Origin: Bradyrhizobium sp. CCGB01
Lineage (GTDB): Bacteria; Pseudomonadota; Alphaproteobacteria; Rhizobiales; Xanthobacteraceae
Length of the DNA: 64,000 nt
NCBI RefSeq assembly: GCF_024199795.1
Contig: NZ_JANADK010000001.1
Coordinates: forward strand, 4,030,001 to 4,094,000
Direction of reading: 5' to 3'
Under the pieces are notes generated by a model that was not told where the DNA came from, did no database searches, and saw nothing but the letters and a program-made list of their open reading frames with translations. Made by a program: the position numbers and the translations under genes. This document shows, piece after piece, positions 42,870 to 49,673 of this stretch (position 1 is its first letter; every line of letters begins with the position of its first letter).

Positions 42870-43185
42870 GGCTCCCTCCTCGAGCGACTGCCTCAATCGA
42901 GGGGCGCGGCTGTCGTTCCTGCGTCGGCGAGAGGTCGCGGACCTTGCAACCGAGAACGATGCCGGCGAGCGTGGCGCCGACGAGGTTCGAGCCTACGATG
43001 ACCCAATCTCCCTGCATGACGCCGTAGACGATCCAGAGCGAAAGACCAAGCGTCAGCGCGGCCAGCATGCTCAGCGACAGGTCCGCCGTGGATCCGCGAG
43101 GCCAGGCCTTCCGGACCTGGGGCACGTAAGACAGCGAGGCCAGGAAGGCGGCGACACCGCCGATGTAAGGGGCGAGGCTAGACAC
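42853..43185 (-). CDS. SemiSWEET-type (PQ-loop) sugar transporter half
   Basis: The 110-residue protein has three hydrophobic helices with the PQ motif in SYVPQVRKAWPRGSTADLSLSM (cited as residues 18-39) and LSLWIVYGVMQGDWVIVGSNLVG. SemiSWEETs dimerise to make a sugar pathway across membranes. A polar 25-residue tail follows the third helix. It opens a minus-strand operon with isochorismatase. An EcfG promoter lies only 10 bases upstream of the ATG, so the message would be nearly leaderless. Confidence 0.88.
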   Translation of the reverse strand: MSSLAPYIGGVAAFLASLSYVPQVRKAWPRGSTADLSLSMLAALTLGLSLWIVYGVMQGDWVIVGSNLVGATLAGIVLGCKVRDLSPTQERQPRPSIEAVARGGSHVERR

Positions 43186-43194
43186 GGGGCGAAT

Positions 43195-43220
43195 AACGGC
43201 AGGCGAACGCCCGCCGTTCC
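43195..43220 (-). promoter_or_regulatory. EcfG-type promoter of the SemiSWEET operon
   Basis: On the minus strand, GGAAC (43220-43216) and GTT (43197-43195) are 18 bases apart, with C before GTT: GGAAC-N17-cGTT, a full consensus match. It overlaps the end of the upstream iron-permease-like gene and lies unusually close to the SemiSWEET start at 43185. Confidence 0.7.
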
Positions 43221-43224
43221 TATT

Positions 43225-43623
43225 TTAGCCAGCTCGCTTGAGGACTTCGACCTTGGCGCTCTCGATGTCCTCGTCCGGAGCCTCCTCGATGCCAGCGATC
43301 TGGTTCCGCGCATGCTTGGTGGCGAGGATGAGCTCGTCCAGCTTGACCTGCAGCGCCAGCGTGTCGCGGTTCTGCGTTGCCTGGATGAGGAATACCATTA
43401 GGAAGGTCACGATGGTCGTGCCGGTGTTGATTACCAGCTGCCAAGTGTCGCTGAAGCCGAAGAGGGGACCTGTCACGGCCCAAACGACCACGACGGCGAC
43501 GGCGAGCAGAAAAGTCGCCGGCCGACCCGAAACGCGCGAGGTCGCCACGGCCAGGCGGGCGAACCAGCCGCCCTTGGATGGCGAAGTCGACGAAGCATTC
43601 CCGACTGGCAGGTTGGCGCGCAT
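43225..43623 (-). CDS. Low-affinity iron permease family (PF04120-like) membrane protein
   Basis: The ATG at 43623 gives 132 residues. Two membrane helices are clear (PATFLLAVAVVVVWAVTGPLFGF and TWQLVINTGTTIVTFLMVFLI), followed by QATQNRDTLALQVKLDELI, the signature of this bacterial family, and an acidic end. Despite the name, a transport role in bacteria is unproven. The protein is membrane-bound with a cytosolic tail. It is followed by a 40-base gap to the SemiSWEET start and could be part of the same cluster. Confidence 0.85.
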   Translation of the reverse strand: MRANLPVGNASSTSPSKGGWFARLAVATSRVSGRPATFLLAVAVVVVWAVTGPLFGFSDTWQLVINTGTTIVTFLMVFLIQATQNRDTLALQVKLDELILATKHARNQIAGIEEAPDEDIESAKVEVLKRAG

Positions 43624-43643
43624 TTTCTTGGCTCTCCTTGAAG

Positions 43644-43847
43644 CTATTTTGGTTCGACCTTGAGCTTGGGATCGCTTGGAAGAACCCTCGCACCGGCCTG
43701 GGCGGCAGCTTGATCGGTCGTGACTTCGGAATCGGCGTGGACTGCGCCGGAGTTCTTTTTGCCGATGAGCAGGTAGCTGGCGGCGAGACTTGCCGCAATC
43801 ACAGTCCCGCTCGCTATCAGAAAACGCGAATTTCGTTTCTTTCGCAC
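43644..43847 (-). CDS. Small predicted membrane or exported protein
   Basis: A 67-residue frame from a GTG at 43847 (a TTG at 43871 would add eight residues). It begins with basic residues (RKKRNSRFLIASG) and a single hydrophobic helix (TVIAASLAASYLLIGKK), then a polar, Ala/Asp-rich tail. It could be a signal-anchored protein. The start choice is weak because neither codon has a well-spaced ribosome-binding site. Confidence 0.5.
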   Translation of the reverse strand: MRKKRNSRFLIASGTVIAASLAASYLLIGKKNSGAVHADSEVTTDQAAAQAGARVLPSDPKLKVEPK

Positions 43848-43991
43848 GATCCCTCCGAACGCATTTTCCAATGCTGGTCCGCGGCTGGGGTTCCTGGGAA
43901 ATGAACTTGGCTTTTGCTGGAACGTTATGATGGCAACTGCAATTCAAACGAGGCGCTGCGGGCACCCCGGAATGCCGCCGCGGACGAGGTG

Positions 43992-44573
43992 ATGGCCCTT
44001 TTTACTATGAAGCCGACAAAGACAGACGTTAAGATTGCGCGGACAGTGGCGCGCAACACGAGCCATCGCGCGGAGACCGTCTCACGCGAGCTGACGTGGG
44101 GAGCGGACGAGAAGGTCCTGCTGGCCTTGGCGGTCGCCGGCTGGGTCGCGTCACGGGGCAGATCGGAGGGGCTGGAGCGCGCCGGCAATCATGCGCTCCT
44201 CGTCACGGTCGTAGCCTCCCTGCTGCCGCACGGCCTTAAGTCGGTGTTCGATCAGACCCGCCCGGACCGCAGGACGGTGCTCGGCCACGTGCATGGCGTC
44301 TCGTTCTCCGGCCAACGCGAGGACGCTTTCCCGTCGGGGCATGCCCTGCACATGGGCGCACTCGCATCCGCGGCGGGCACGCTGCCGCTCCAACCGCGAC
44401 GAGCGATCCGAACGCTGGCTGTCGGCCTTTCCCTGACGCGGATCGTCGTGCTGGCGCACTGGGCGAGCGATGTCGTCGCGGGCTTCGCGCTTGGCGCTTT
44501 CATCGAGCGACTGCTCAGGTTGTGGACGGGCTATCCGCTGCGATCGAAGGAGGAAGATCATGCCAATCCTTGA
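43992..44573 (+). CDS. PAP2-family phosphatase (membrane-associated)
   Basis: The ATG at 43992 gives 193 residues. The three phosphatase motifs are present: KSVFDQTRPDR (KxxxxxxRP, about residue 83), EDAFPSGHALHMG (PSGH, about 114) and LTRIVVLAHWASDVVAG (RxxxxxHxxxD, about 153). Several hydrophobic helices flank them. PAP2 enzymes dephosphorylate lipid phosphates such as undecaprenyl diphosphate or phosphatidate at the membrane. The C-terminus overlaps the start of the cupin gene by 14 bases, forming the first gene of a four-gene operon. Confidence 0.9.
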   Translation: MALFTMKPTKTDVKIARTVARNTSHRAETVSRELTWGADEKVLLALAVAGWVASRGRSEGLERAGNHALLVTVVASLLPHGLKSVFDQTRPDRRTVLGHVHGVSFSGQREDAFPSGHALHMGALASAAGTLPLQPRRAIRTLAVGLSLTRIVVLAHWASDVVAGFALGAFIERLLRLWTGYPLRSKEEDHANP

Positions 44574-45165
44574 GGACGTGAAGGAGTATGTGCAGCGCGC
44601 GACGGGCTTGGGGCGTCCGGGCAAGGACGAAGCCGCAAGTCTGGTCCGGTTAAGAAAGCCGCATACGGTCCGGTTCAAAGACGATGGACTCGTTCCCAAT
44701 CATCCGCGCTGGCCGTTCGTTATCTACAAAGGCGCCGTCAATGTCGGTGACGGGCACGATCCCGCGGCCGTGATGGAAGACCTTTTCGAGGCCAACGGCT
44801 GGGACGACACGTGGCGCGACGGCATCTACGACTATGTTCACTACCACTCGCGGATCCATGAGGTGCTCGGCATCGCCCGCGGCAGGGGCCGCGTGCGCTT
44901 CGGTGGCAGCAAGGGCCGGGTATTCACGCTCAAGGCCGGCGATGTCGTGGTCCTGCCGGCCGGGACCGGTCATCAGTGTCTCTCGGCGGACGAAGACTTT
45001 CTGGTCATCGGCGCCTATCCCCCGACGGGCACCTACGACGAGTGCACGACGATCGAGGACCGCCCGCGAGCGCTGAAGACGATCTCGAAGGTGCCGGCGC
45101 CGCGTAAGGACCCAGTGTACGGTGCGAGCGGCTCGCTTTTGAAGCTTTGGAAGAAACCAAAATGA
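44560..45165 (+). CDS. Cupin-domain protein (YjlB-like)
   Basis: The ATG at 44560 behind AGGAGGAAG gives 201 residues. The cupin core HYHSRIHEVLGIARGRGRVRFGG, and LKAGDVVVLPAGTGHQCLSADEDFLVIGAYP, contains the His/Glu metal positions, in the order of YjlB-like proteins. PNHPRWPFVIYKGAV near residue 45 is another hallmark. Enzyme activity is unknown; the fold binds a metal and a small molecule. It overlaps the PAP2 gene, and its stop overlaps the first DUF3147 gene. Confidence 0.88.
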   Translation: MPILEDVKEYVQRATGLGRPGKDEAASLVRLRKPHTVRFKDDGLVPNHPRWPFVIYKGAVNVGDGHDPAAVMEDLFEANGWDDTWRDGIYDYVHYHSRIHEVLGIARGRGRVRFGGSKGRVFTLKAGDVVVLPAGTGHQCLSADEDFLVIGAYPPTGTYDECTTIEDRPRALKTISKVPAPRKDPVYGASGSLLKLWKKPK

Positions 45166-45509
45166 CCGAGTACGTGATCCGCTTCCTGGTCGGCGGGGCC
45201 GTGGTGTCGGCGTTCGCTATGCTGGGAGACGTGCTGAGACCCAAGAGCTTCGCCGGCCTGTTCGGGGCCGCCCCCTCGGTCGCGCTCGCCACGCTCGGCA
45301 TCGCGATCTATCAGCATGGCGAATCTTATGCGGCATCGCAGAGCCTTTCGATGATGGCCGGTACCGTCGCGCTCGCTATCTATAGCATCGTCGTTTGCCA
45401 GCTGCTGATCCGAGCGCGCATGCGGGCGCTGCCGGCGACCCTGTTATCGATCATAGTCTGGTTGGCGGCCGCTTTCGGACTATGGTCTCTCGCGGGAGGA
45501 CAGGCATGA
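45162..45509 (+). CDS. DUF3147 small membrane protein, first of a pair
   Basis: The ATG at 45162 overlaps the cupin stop. The 115-residue protein starts TEYVIRFLVGGAVVSAFAMLG and has about four hydrophobic helices, with RPKSFAGLFGAAPSVALATLGIA as the conserved DUF3147 segment. The family is a membrane protein group of unknown function. The stop overlaps the next DUF3147 gene (ATGA), which suggests the two products form a heteromeric pair. Confidence 0.85.
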   Translation: MTEYVIRFLVGGAVVSAFAMLGDVLRPKSFAGLFGAAPSVALATLGIAIYQHGESYAASQSLSMMAGTVALAIYSIVVCQLLIRARMRALPATLLSIIVWLAAAFGLWSLAGGQA

Positions 45510-45982
45510 CGACCCCAATTCGAATCTCGCCGTCATCTCTGCGTGAGAGCCGCTGGTACGAGTATGTGATCCGCTTCGCGCTCGGCGGAGCGGCGACTGT
45601 CTTCACCGGTCTCATCAGCAGCCGCTATGGAGCCTCGGTCGGCGGCCTTTTCTTGGCGCTCCCGGCGATCTTTTGCGCCAGTGCGACGCTGATCGAAAAG
45701 CACGAAATCCGCCGCAAGCGGGCGGCTGGACTTTCCGGCGAGCGGCGAGGACAAGAGGCGGCCGCCCTCGACGCCGCCGGCGCTGCTTTAGGTGCTGTCG
45801 GAATGCTGGCATTTGCTTTCGTGTTCTGGCTGCTGGTGGAGCGCAGCGTCGGCGGCGCGTTCGCCGCGGCGTCGCTGGTCTGGCTATGCGTGTCGGTGGC
45901 GGCCTGGTTTGCACGACGCAAGTTGCGCTCCGCGCATCGGCCTGAACGGGACAGCGCCCCTGCAGTGTCGAGAAGCCGCTGA
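45506..45982 (+). CDS. DUF3147-like membrane protein, second of a pair
   Basis: The 158-residue protein begins with a 15-residue leader then WYEYVIRFALGGAATVFTGLISSRYG, parallel to the first copy (TEYVIRFLVGGAVV). It has SVGGLFLALPAIFCASATLI and two more hydrophobic helices after a charged loop (RRKRAAGLSGERRGQE). It ends with a basic tail. The two neighbouring genes likely arose by duplication and are co-translated. Confidence 0.82.
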   Translation: MTTPIRISPSSLRESRWYEYVIRFALGGAATVFTGLISSRYGASVGGLFLALPAIFCASATLIEKHEIRRKRAAGLSGERRGQEAAALDAAGAALGAVGMLAFAFVFWLLVERSVGGAFAAASLVWLCVSVAAWFARRKLRSAHRPERDSAPAVSRSR

Positions 45983-46011
45983 TCTGCCACTGATGCCTGG
46001 GCGCAAGGTTA

Positions 46012-46037
46012 GGAACTCTGCTTCTTCCCGCGCGGTT
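46012..46037 (+). promoter_or_regulatory. EcfG-type promoter of the ROK-like gene
   Basis: GGAAC at 46012-46016 and GTT at 46035-46037 are separated by 18 bases (N17 plus G). This fits GGAAC-N17-nGTT, with the -10 region 40 bases before the ATG at 46077. Confidence 0.7.
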
Positions 46038-46076
46038 GACTGGACGGCCGCATCGGCGACTTGATCAGAGTGTAGA

Positions 46077-47141
46077 ATGTCCGACACGATCACGACTACC
46101 GGCATCGCCGCCCACGGCGCCTCCCGCCTTCCCTCGGTGGAGATCGACAGCTTCAACGTCGAACTGAAGGACGAGGAAGGATTCATCGGAGACCGCGCGA
46201 GCAAGGGCGCCTTCCGCGACATCCTCGAAAAGTGGCGCAAGCCGCTGCGCAAGACCGGCGAGGATCCTTTCGGCAAAGAGCCGTCTGAGAACATCAGCAA
46301 AAAGCTTCTCGATGCCATCCTCGTCGGCGATGACACCGAAGCGTCGGCGGTGGTTCACAGCGCGATTGAGGATTTCGCCCAGGAACTCGCCTACGTCACG
46401 CGCCGCTTCCTGAAATCCAAGGCTTGGGAAAGGACCGAGCGTATCGTGGTCGGCGGCGGCTTTCGCGACAGCCGCCTCGGCGAGCTCGCCATCGCGCGGA
46501 CCGAGATCATCCTACGGGCAGAAGACTTCAAGATAGATATGCGGCCGATCCGTCACCATCCGGACGATGCCGGTCTGATCGGAGCGCTGTATTTAGCTCC
46601 CTCGTGGATATTCGAGAGCCACGATTCGATACTGGCGATCGACATCGGCGGCACCAATATCCGTGTTGGGGTGGTGGAAACGCGTCCCAAGAAGTCGCCC
46701 GACCTGGCCAAGGCCTGCGTGTGGAAGTCCGAACTCTGGCGTCACGCCGAAGATGAGCCGAGCCGCGAGCAGGCGGTCAAGCGCATGGTGAAAATGCTCA
46801 AGGACTTGATCGCGAAGGCGGACAAGGAAGGGTTCAAATTGGCGCCATTCATCGGAATCGCGTGCCCCGGCGTCATCAAGGCGGACGGGTCGATCGAGAA
46901 GGGTGCGCAGAACCTGCCGGGCAATTGGGAGAGCCGCAAGTTCAACCTACCGGCCAGCCTAGTCGAAGCCATCCCACAGGTCGGCGAACACGACACGGCC
47001 ATCGTGATGCACAATGATGGTGTCGTGCAGGGACTGTCGGAGATGCCGTTCATGCAGGATGTGAAGCGGTGGGGTGTGCTGACGATCGGCACAGGTCTCG
47101 GCAACGCGCGCTTCACCAATCGTAGCAACGGCAAGGGTTAG
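46077..47141 (+). CDS. ROK-family-like sugar kinase with swapped lobe order
   Basis: The 354-residue protein carries ROK motifs in an unusual order. Residues about 75-190 hold the pieces normally found at the end: KLLDAILVGDDTEAS, VRRxx-type helix (AQELAYVTRRFLKS), RIVVGGGFRDSRLGELAIA and HPDDAGLIGALYLAP. Then ILAIDIGGTNIRVGVVETRP, normally the N-terminal phosphate loop, starts at residue 194. The C-terminus ends GVLTIGTGLGNARFTNRS, normally mid-protein. The zinc CxCGxxGC motif is absent. ROK kinases phosphorylate sugars or act as regulators; this one may still fold as a circular permutant. EcfG promoter upstream. Confidence 0.85.
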   Translation: MSDTITTTGIAAHGASRLPSVEIDSFNVELKDEEGFIGDRASKGAFRDILEKWRKPLRKTGEDPFGKEPSENISKKLLDAILVGDDTEASAVVHSAIEDFAQELAYVTRRFLKSKAWERTERIVVGGGFRDSRLGELAIARTEIILRAEDFKIDMRPIRHHPDDAGLIGALYLAPSWIFESHDSILAIDIGGTNIRVGVVETRPKKSPDLAKACVWKSELWRHAEDEPSREQAVKRMVKMLKDLIAKADKEGFKLAPFIGIACPGVIKADGSIEKGAQNLPGNWESRKFNLPASLVEAIPQVGEHDTAIVMHNDGVVQGLSEMPFMQDVKRWGVLTIGTGLGNARFTNRSNGKG

Positions 47142-47152
47142 CAGCGAAGCTC

Positions 47153-47174
47153 GACCAGTCGCACTTGGCTGGTC
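47153..47174. terminator. Possible hairpin between convergent ROK and DUF6496 genes
   Basis: GACCAG and CTGGTC form a 6-bp stem with a 10-base loop between the two stops, and a pyrimidine-rich tract (CTTCTCATTTCTTTTTC) follows on the plus strand. It is a modest but plausible terminator for the ROK gene. Confidence 0.5.
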
Positions 47175-47178
47175 CTTC

Positions 47179-47382
47179 TCATTTCTTTTTCTTTGGGACC
47201 TTCTTGCCTTTCTTGCGGGCCTTCGACAGTCCGATTGCGATTGCCTGTTTTCGGCTCTTGACCTTACCGCCCTTTCCAGCCCGCCCGCTCTTCGCCTTGC
47301 CTTTCTTGTAGCGGCGCACTTCGCTTTTGACGTCGCTGCCGGAGCTCTTGGAATATTTTCGTTTCTTTGCTTTTCGCGCCAT
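47179..47382 (-). CDS. DUF6496-like very basic Lys-rich small protein
   Basis: The start at 47382 (47385 equally possible) follows GAAGGA and gives 67 residues. It is Lys/Arg/Ser/Gly rich: ARKAKKRKYSKSSGSDV, then SEVRRYKKGKAKSGRAGKGG, KSRKQAIAIGLSKARKKGK and a KKK end. The SRKQAIAIGLSxAR phrase is the DUF6496 hallmark. The composition suggests nucleic-acid compaction or binding, like KGG and histone-like stress proteins. No function is proven. Confidence 0.85.
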   Translation of the reverse strand: MARKAKKRKYSKSSGSDVKSEVRRYKKGKAKSGRAGKGGKVKSRKQAIAIGLSKARKKGKKVPKKKK

Positions 47383-47495
47383 CATCTTTCCTTCGTCGAC
47401 TGAACAAGCCACCCGCTGGGGTTCCTCGGAAAAATAAGGTCGTGAACGATTAGTTCCTTAAACCGCGTGGCGGAGGCGGGGTGGCTCCCGGGGTA

Positions 47496-47520
47496 GGAAC
47501 TGCAATCCTCTCGGCCCGTT
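47496..47520 (+). promoter_or_regulatory. EcfG-type promoter before a 47-residue ORF
   Basis: GGAAC at 47496-47500 and GTT at 47518-47520 with 17 bases between, C preceding GTT: GGAAC-N16-cGTT, a full consensus. A poly-T stretch follows. The -10 element is 29 bases from the ATG at 47549, which supports a real gene there. Confidence 0.75.
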
Positions 47521-47548
47521 TTTTTTCGGAGAAGAAGGCAAATGCGCC

Positions 47549-47692
47549 ATGCGGTGTCACCGAAAGCGAAACCTGCGAAACGACAAAAGAGGCCGCACGA
47601 AGCGGCATCGGAAGTTGGCGGATGATGATCCCGAGGATCTCCTTGAGGATTGGATGACTGCGTCGGGAGACGCCGCAGCGTCTAGTCTATAA
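47549..47692 (+). CDS. Short hypothetical gene (47 residues) below the EcfG promoter
   Basis: The ATG at 47549 opens a 47-codon frame: MRCHRKRNLRNDKRGRTKRH, then RKLADDDPEDLLEDWMTASGDAAASSL, ending at TAA 47690-47692. The N-terminal half is strongly basic and the C-terminal half acidic. AAGAAGG lies eight bases before the start. The correctly spaced EcfG promoter supports expression. I know no family. It is short enough to be missed by most gene callers. Confidence 0.5.
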   Translation: MRCHRKRNLRNDKRGRTKRHRKLADDDPEDLLEDWMTASGDAAASSL

Positions 47693-47715
47693 CATCTGAG
47701 GTATCGCGAGCGTAT

Positions 47716-48126
47716 ATGCGAGCCACGGCGTGCCTAGGGACGGGAACGTTCGTTCGATTGAGCAACATTAAGCTGCGGGCATCCGCATTTCCCGATCCTA
47801 AGCTGAGCCGATGGGTCGTTCAAGTGGCGCTGCCGCTCGCGGCTGTTGCCAATTGGCCAACGAGTCCGCCGCGGAGGCCATTCAACTTCGGGAAGCTCCG
47901 GCCGGCACCGAAAGCAAGCGGCTGCTACCCGAGGTTCGGCACGCGGAGACCAATTCCCACATGCGGAGTTGCAACGCCTGCTCAGATTGATGCGGCCCGG
48001 AAGCACTTCGCATACGCGATGTTTGCAAGTTTCTGCGCCCTTCTTCTTGGCGCGGGAGCGGCCTACGCCGCCGGAATGGCGACCACGGGCCAGGCTGTCA
48101 AGGAAGCGGCGCGACCTGTGACATGA
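47716..48126 (+). pseudogene. Uncertain ORF, possible C-terminal remnant of a membrane protein
   Basis: The 136-residue frame has an unconvincing N-terminal 90 residues (low-complexity Pro/Arg, no ribosome-binding site). The end, however, reads QIDAARKHFAYAMFASFCALLLGAGAAYAAGMATT, a charged helix followed by one membrane helix. This matches the last helix of PhnA-like or YrzE-like small membrane proteins. I read it as a degraded fragment at about 47980-48115 rather than a functional gene. Confidence 0.3.
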
Positions 48127-48218
48127 GAGCTGAAGCGCCCCGTTGCGGTTATGCAGTCGTTCATTACCGGCAGTCGCCACCAGCATCGGCGAACGACATC
48201 GAGAGGCGAGCCTGCCAC

Positions 48219-48506
48219 TTAGCGACGCGAACGCCTCTTCGTTGCGCGCCGGTTGTAGGGCGAACGGTTGATGGGCTTCAGGGAAATCCCTTCGCGCCGC
48301 GCCTTGCTGCGGATAGCCGCGATGGGACGTTGAAGTTTGACGCTCATCACTCCGGTCGGCGTGTTGCCCTTCGCGAGCTGCTTGAGCATTTTCACATCCG
48401 CGCTCGACCACGGTTCACGCGTACGACGTTTGTATGAGGGATTTGCCTTGCGCGGGCCCTTCCTGCCGATCGGCGAGCCGGGTCGCTTCCATGATGCTCT
48501 TGCCAT
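48219..48506 (-). CDS. Small SANT/Myb-like basic protein
   Basis: The ATG at 48506 has AGGAGG seven bases upstream and gives 95 residues. After a basic leader (SWKRPGSPIGRKGPRKANPS), WSSADVKMLKQLAKGNTPTGVMSVKLQRPIAAIRSKARREGISL is organised like the short SANT-type helices of bacterial DNA-binding proteins (cited here as residues 33-77). The tail is Arg-rich. A nucleic-acid role is inferred. An EcfG promoter match lies 27 bases upstream. Confidence 0.85.
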   Translation of the reverse strand: MARASWKRPGSPIGRKGPRKANPSYKRRTREPWSSADVKMLKQLAKGNTPTGVMSVKLQRPIAAIRSKARREGISLKPINRSPYNRRATKRRSRR

Positions 48507-48532
48507 TGAAGTCCTCCTGTAAGTCGTTCTTG

Positions 48533-48558
48533 AACGAAGGAATCAGCAAATCGGTTCC
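48533..48558 (-). promoter_or_regulatory. EcfG-type promoter of the SANT-like gene
   Basis: On the minus strand GGAAC (48558-48554) and GTT (48535-48533) are 18 bases apart with C before GTT: GGAAC-N17-cGTT, full consensus. The -10 region is 27 bases before the start at 48506. Confidence 0.75.
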
Positions 48559-48621
48559 GATGAACAGGAACGGCGGGATCGGCGCGAAGCTCTTCGTTGA
48601 TCAGGGGCAACGGAGGTTTCA

Positions 48622-48888
48622 GTGCGCGTCCAACTAGCATCGATATGTCTTGTGCTGTCCGGTGGATTGGCGATTGCACAGCCCGCCAAGCCGGCGGACG
48701 ACCTTGGCGCGCCGAGCGGGCGTTCGGCGCCCGAAGACAGGGGTCAATTGCAGCAGCAGGGCTGGACCGGGCCTACCAACACCGGTTCAGGTGGTGCGCC
48801 TCCGGAAAGTCCCCAAGGGCAAAGCCCGCCACGGATGCAGCCGGCGCCGGACGGATCGACAAAAACCACGGTCGAGCCTCCCAAGTAG
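48622..48888 (+). CDS. Small exported Pro/Gln/Gly-rich protein
   Basis: The GTG at 48622 follows CGGAGG and gives 88 residues. It opens with a signal peptide (RVQLASICLVLSGGLAIA, likely cleaved at AIA-QP), then a disordered, polar sequence (GRSAPEDRGQLQQQGWTGP, then GSGGAPPESPQGQSPP and TVEPPK). No domain is recognised. It is likely a periplasmic or secreted stress-associated peptide. Confidence 0.7.
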   Translation: MRVQLASICLVLSGGLAIAQPAKPADDLGAPSGRSAPEDRGQLQQQGWTGPTNTGSGGAPPESPQGQSPPRMQPAPDGSTKTTVEPPK

Positions 48889-48942
48889 CCCTCATGGGCT
48901 ATTGCGCGTCCGCGTGGATAACGCCAGCGCGGCGCGACGGGA

Positions 48943-48967
48943 GGAACAAAGGATTCACGTTGCCGTT
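48943..48967 (+). promoter_or_regulatory. EcfG-type promoter before pyrophosphatase copy 2
   Basis: GGAAC at 48943-48947 and GTT at 48965-48967 with 17 bases between, C before GTT: GGAAC-N16-cGTT. The -10 element is 34 bases before the ATG at 49001. The promoter is intact although the gene is broken. Confidence 0.72.
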
Positions 48968-49000
48968 TCAAAGGCCAGACAACGCAGCGCCTGCAGACCC

Positions 49001-49529
49001 ATGACGAACCTGAGCAAGCTCCCGACGTGGGCCGACGAGAAGAAGATCTACGCCGTGATCGAAACACCCCGTGGAAGCACCTGCGAATTGGAGTTCGATC
49101 CGGAGCTGAGGATGTTCACGCTTGCGAAGCCCCTAATGGGTTGGGCTCACCTATCCGTAGGATTGGGTCTTCATTCCCTCGGCACAAGCCGAAGACAGCG
49201 ACCCGCTGGACGTCCTCATCATCTACGTATCTCAGACCTATGCGGGCGTCGTGCTCCGATGCCGGCCGATCGGGATTCTCGAAATCCTCCAGAAGCGAGA
49301 AGGCAAGGAGGAGCGCAACGATCGCATCTTCGCTGCGCCAGAGCGCTCGCCGTTAGAGAGCAATCTTGAAGACATTAGGAATCTGCCGTCTCGCGCCGTC
49401 GAGGAACTCGAACAGTTCTTCCGCGCGACGAACGCGCTGGAAGACACGGAGCCCAAATTCCTAGGGTGGCGCGGCCCCGGCGCCGCCGTCAAGGCCATCA
49501 AGCGGCTATCGAATTGCGACGGGGGCTAG
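49001..49529 (+). pseudogene. ppa: Inorganic pyrophosphatase, broken copy 2
   Basis: The frame from 49001 gives MTNLSKLPTWADEKKIYAVIETPRG and continues to LAKPLMG (about 49140), then one extra base shifts it. In the other frame GLTYP is followed by a TAG where Tyr is expected, then DWVFIPSAQAEDSDPLDVLII, RCRPIGILEILQKREGKEE, FRATNALEDTEPKFLGWRG and a stop at 49529. So there is a +1 indel and a nonsense codon at the same place where copy 1 (23564-24090) is frameshifted. The active-site half remains conserved. Not expected to make an active enzyme. Confidence 0.85.
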
Positions 49530-49673
49530 AGCGTCCGCGACATTCCAACCTGCTTGCCATGGTCGATCTGTAGACCCAGAACTCTAGGGCGCCGATTGGA
49601 GCCGAGGTACAAAAGGGAACATCGGCCGTAATTAGGGGTGAGCTAAGCAGAACCGAAGCCGAGCCCTTGAGAT

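Noticed and set aside
47421..47457. GTTCC boxes upstream of the DUF6496 gene as EcfG promoters
   Set aside because: One has GTT after 15 bases, the other has no GTT at 17-18; both outside the consensus.
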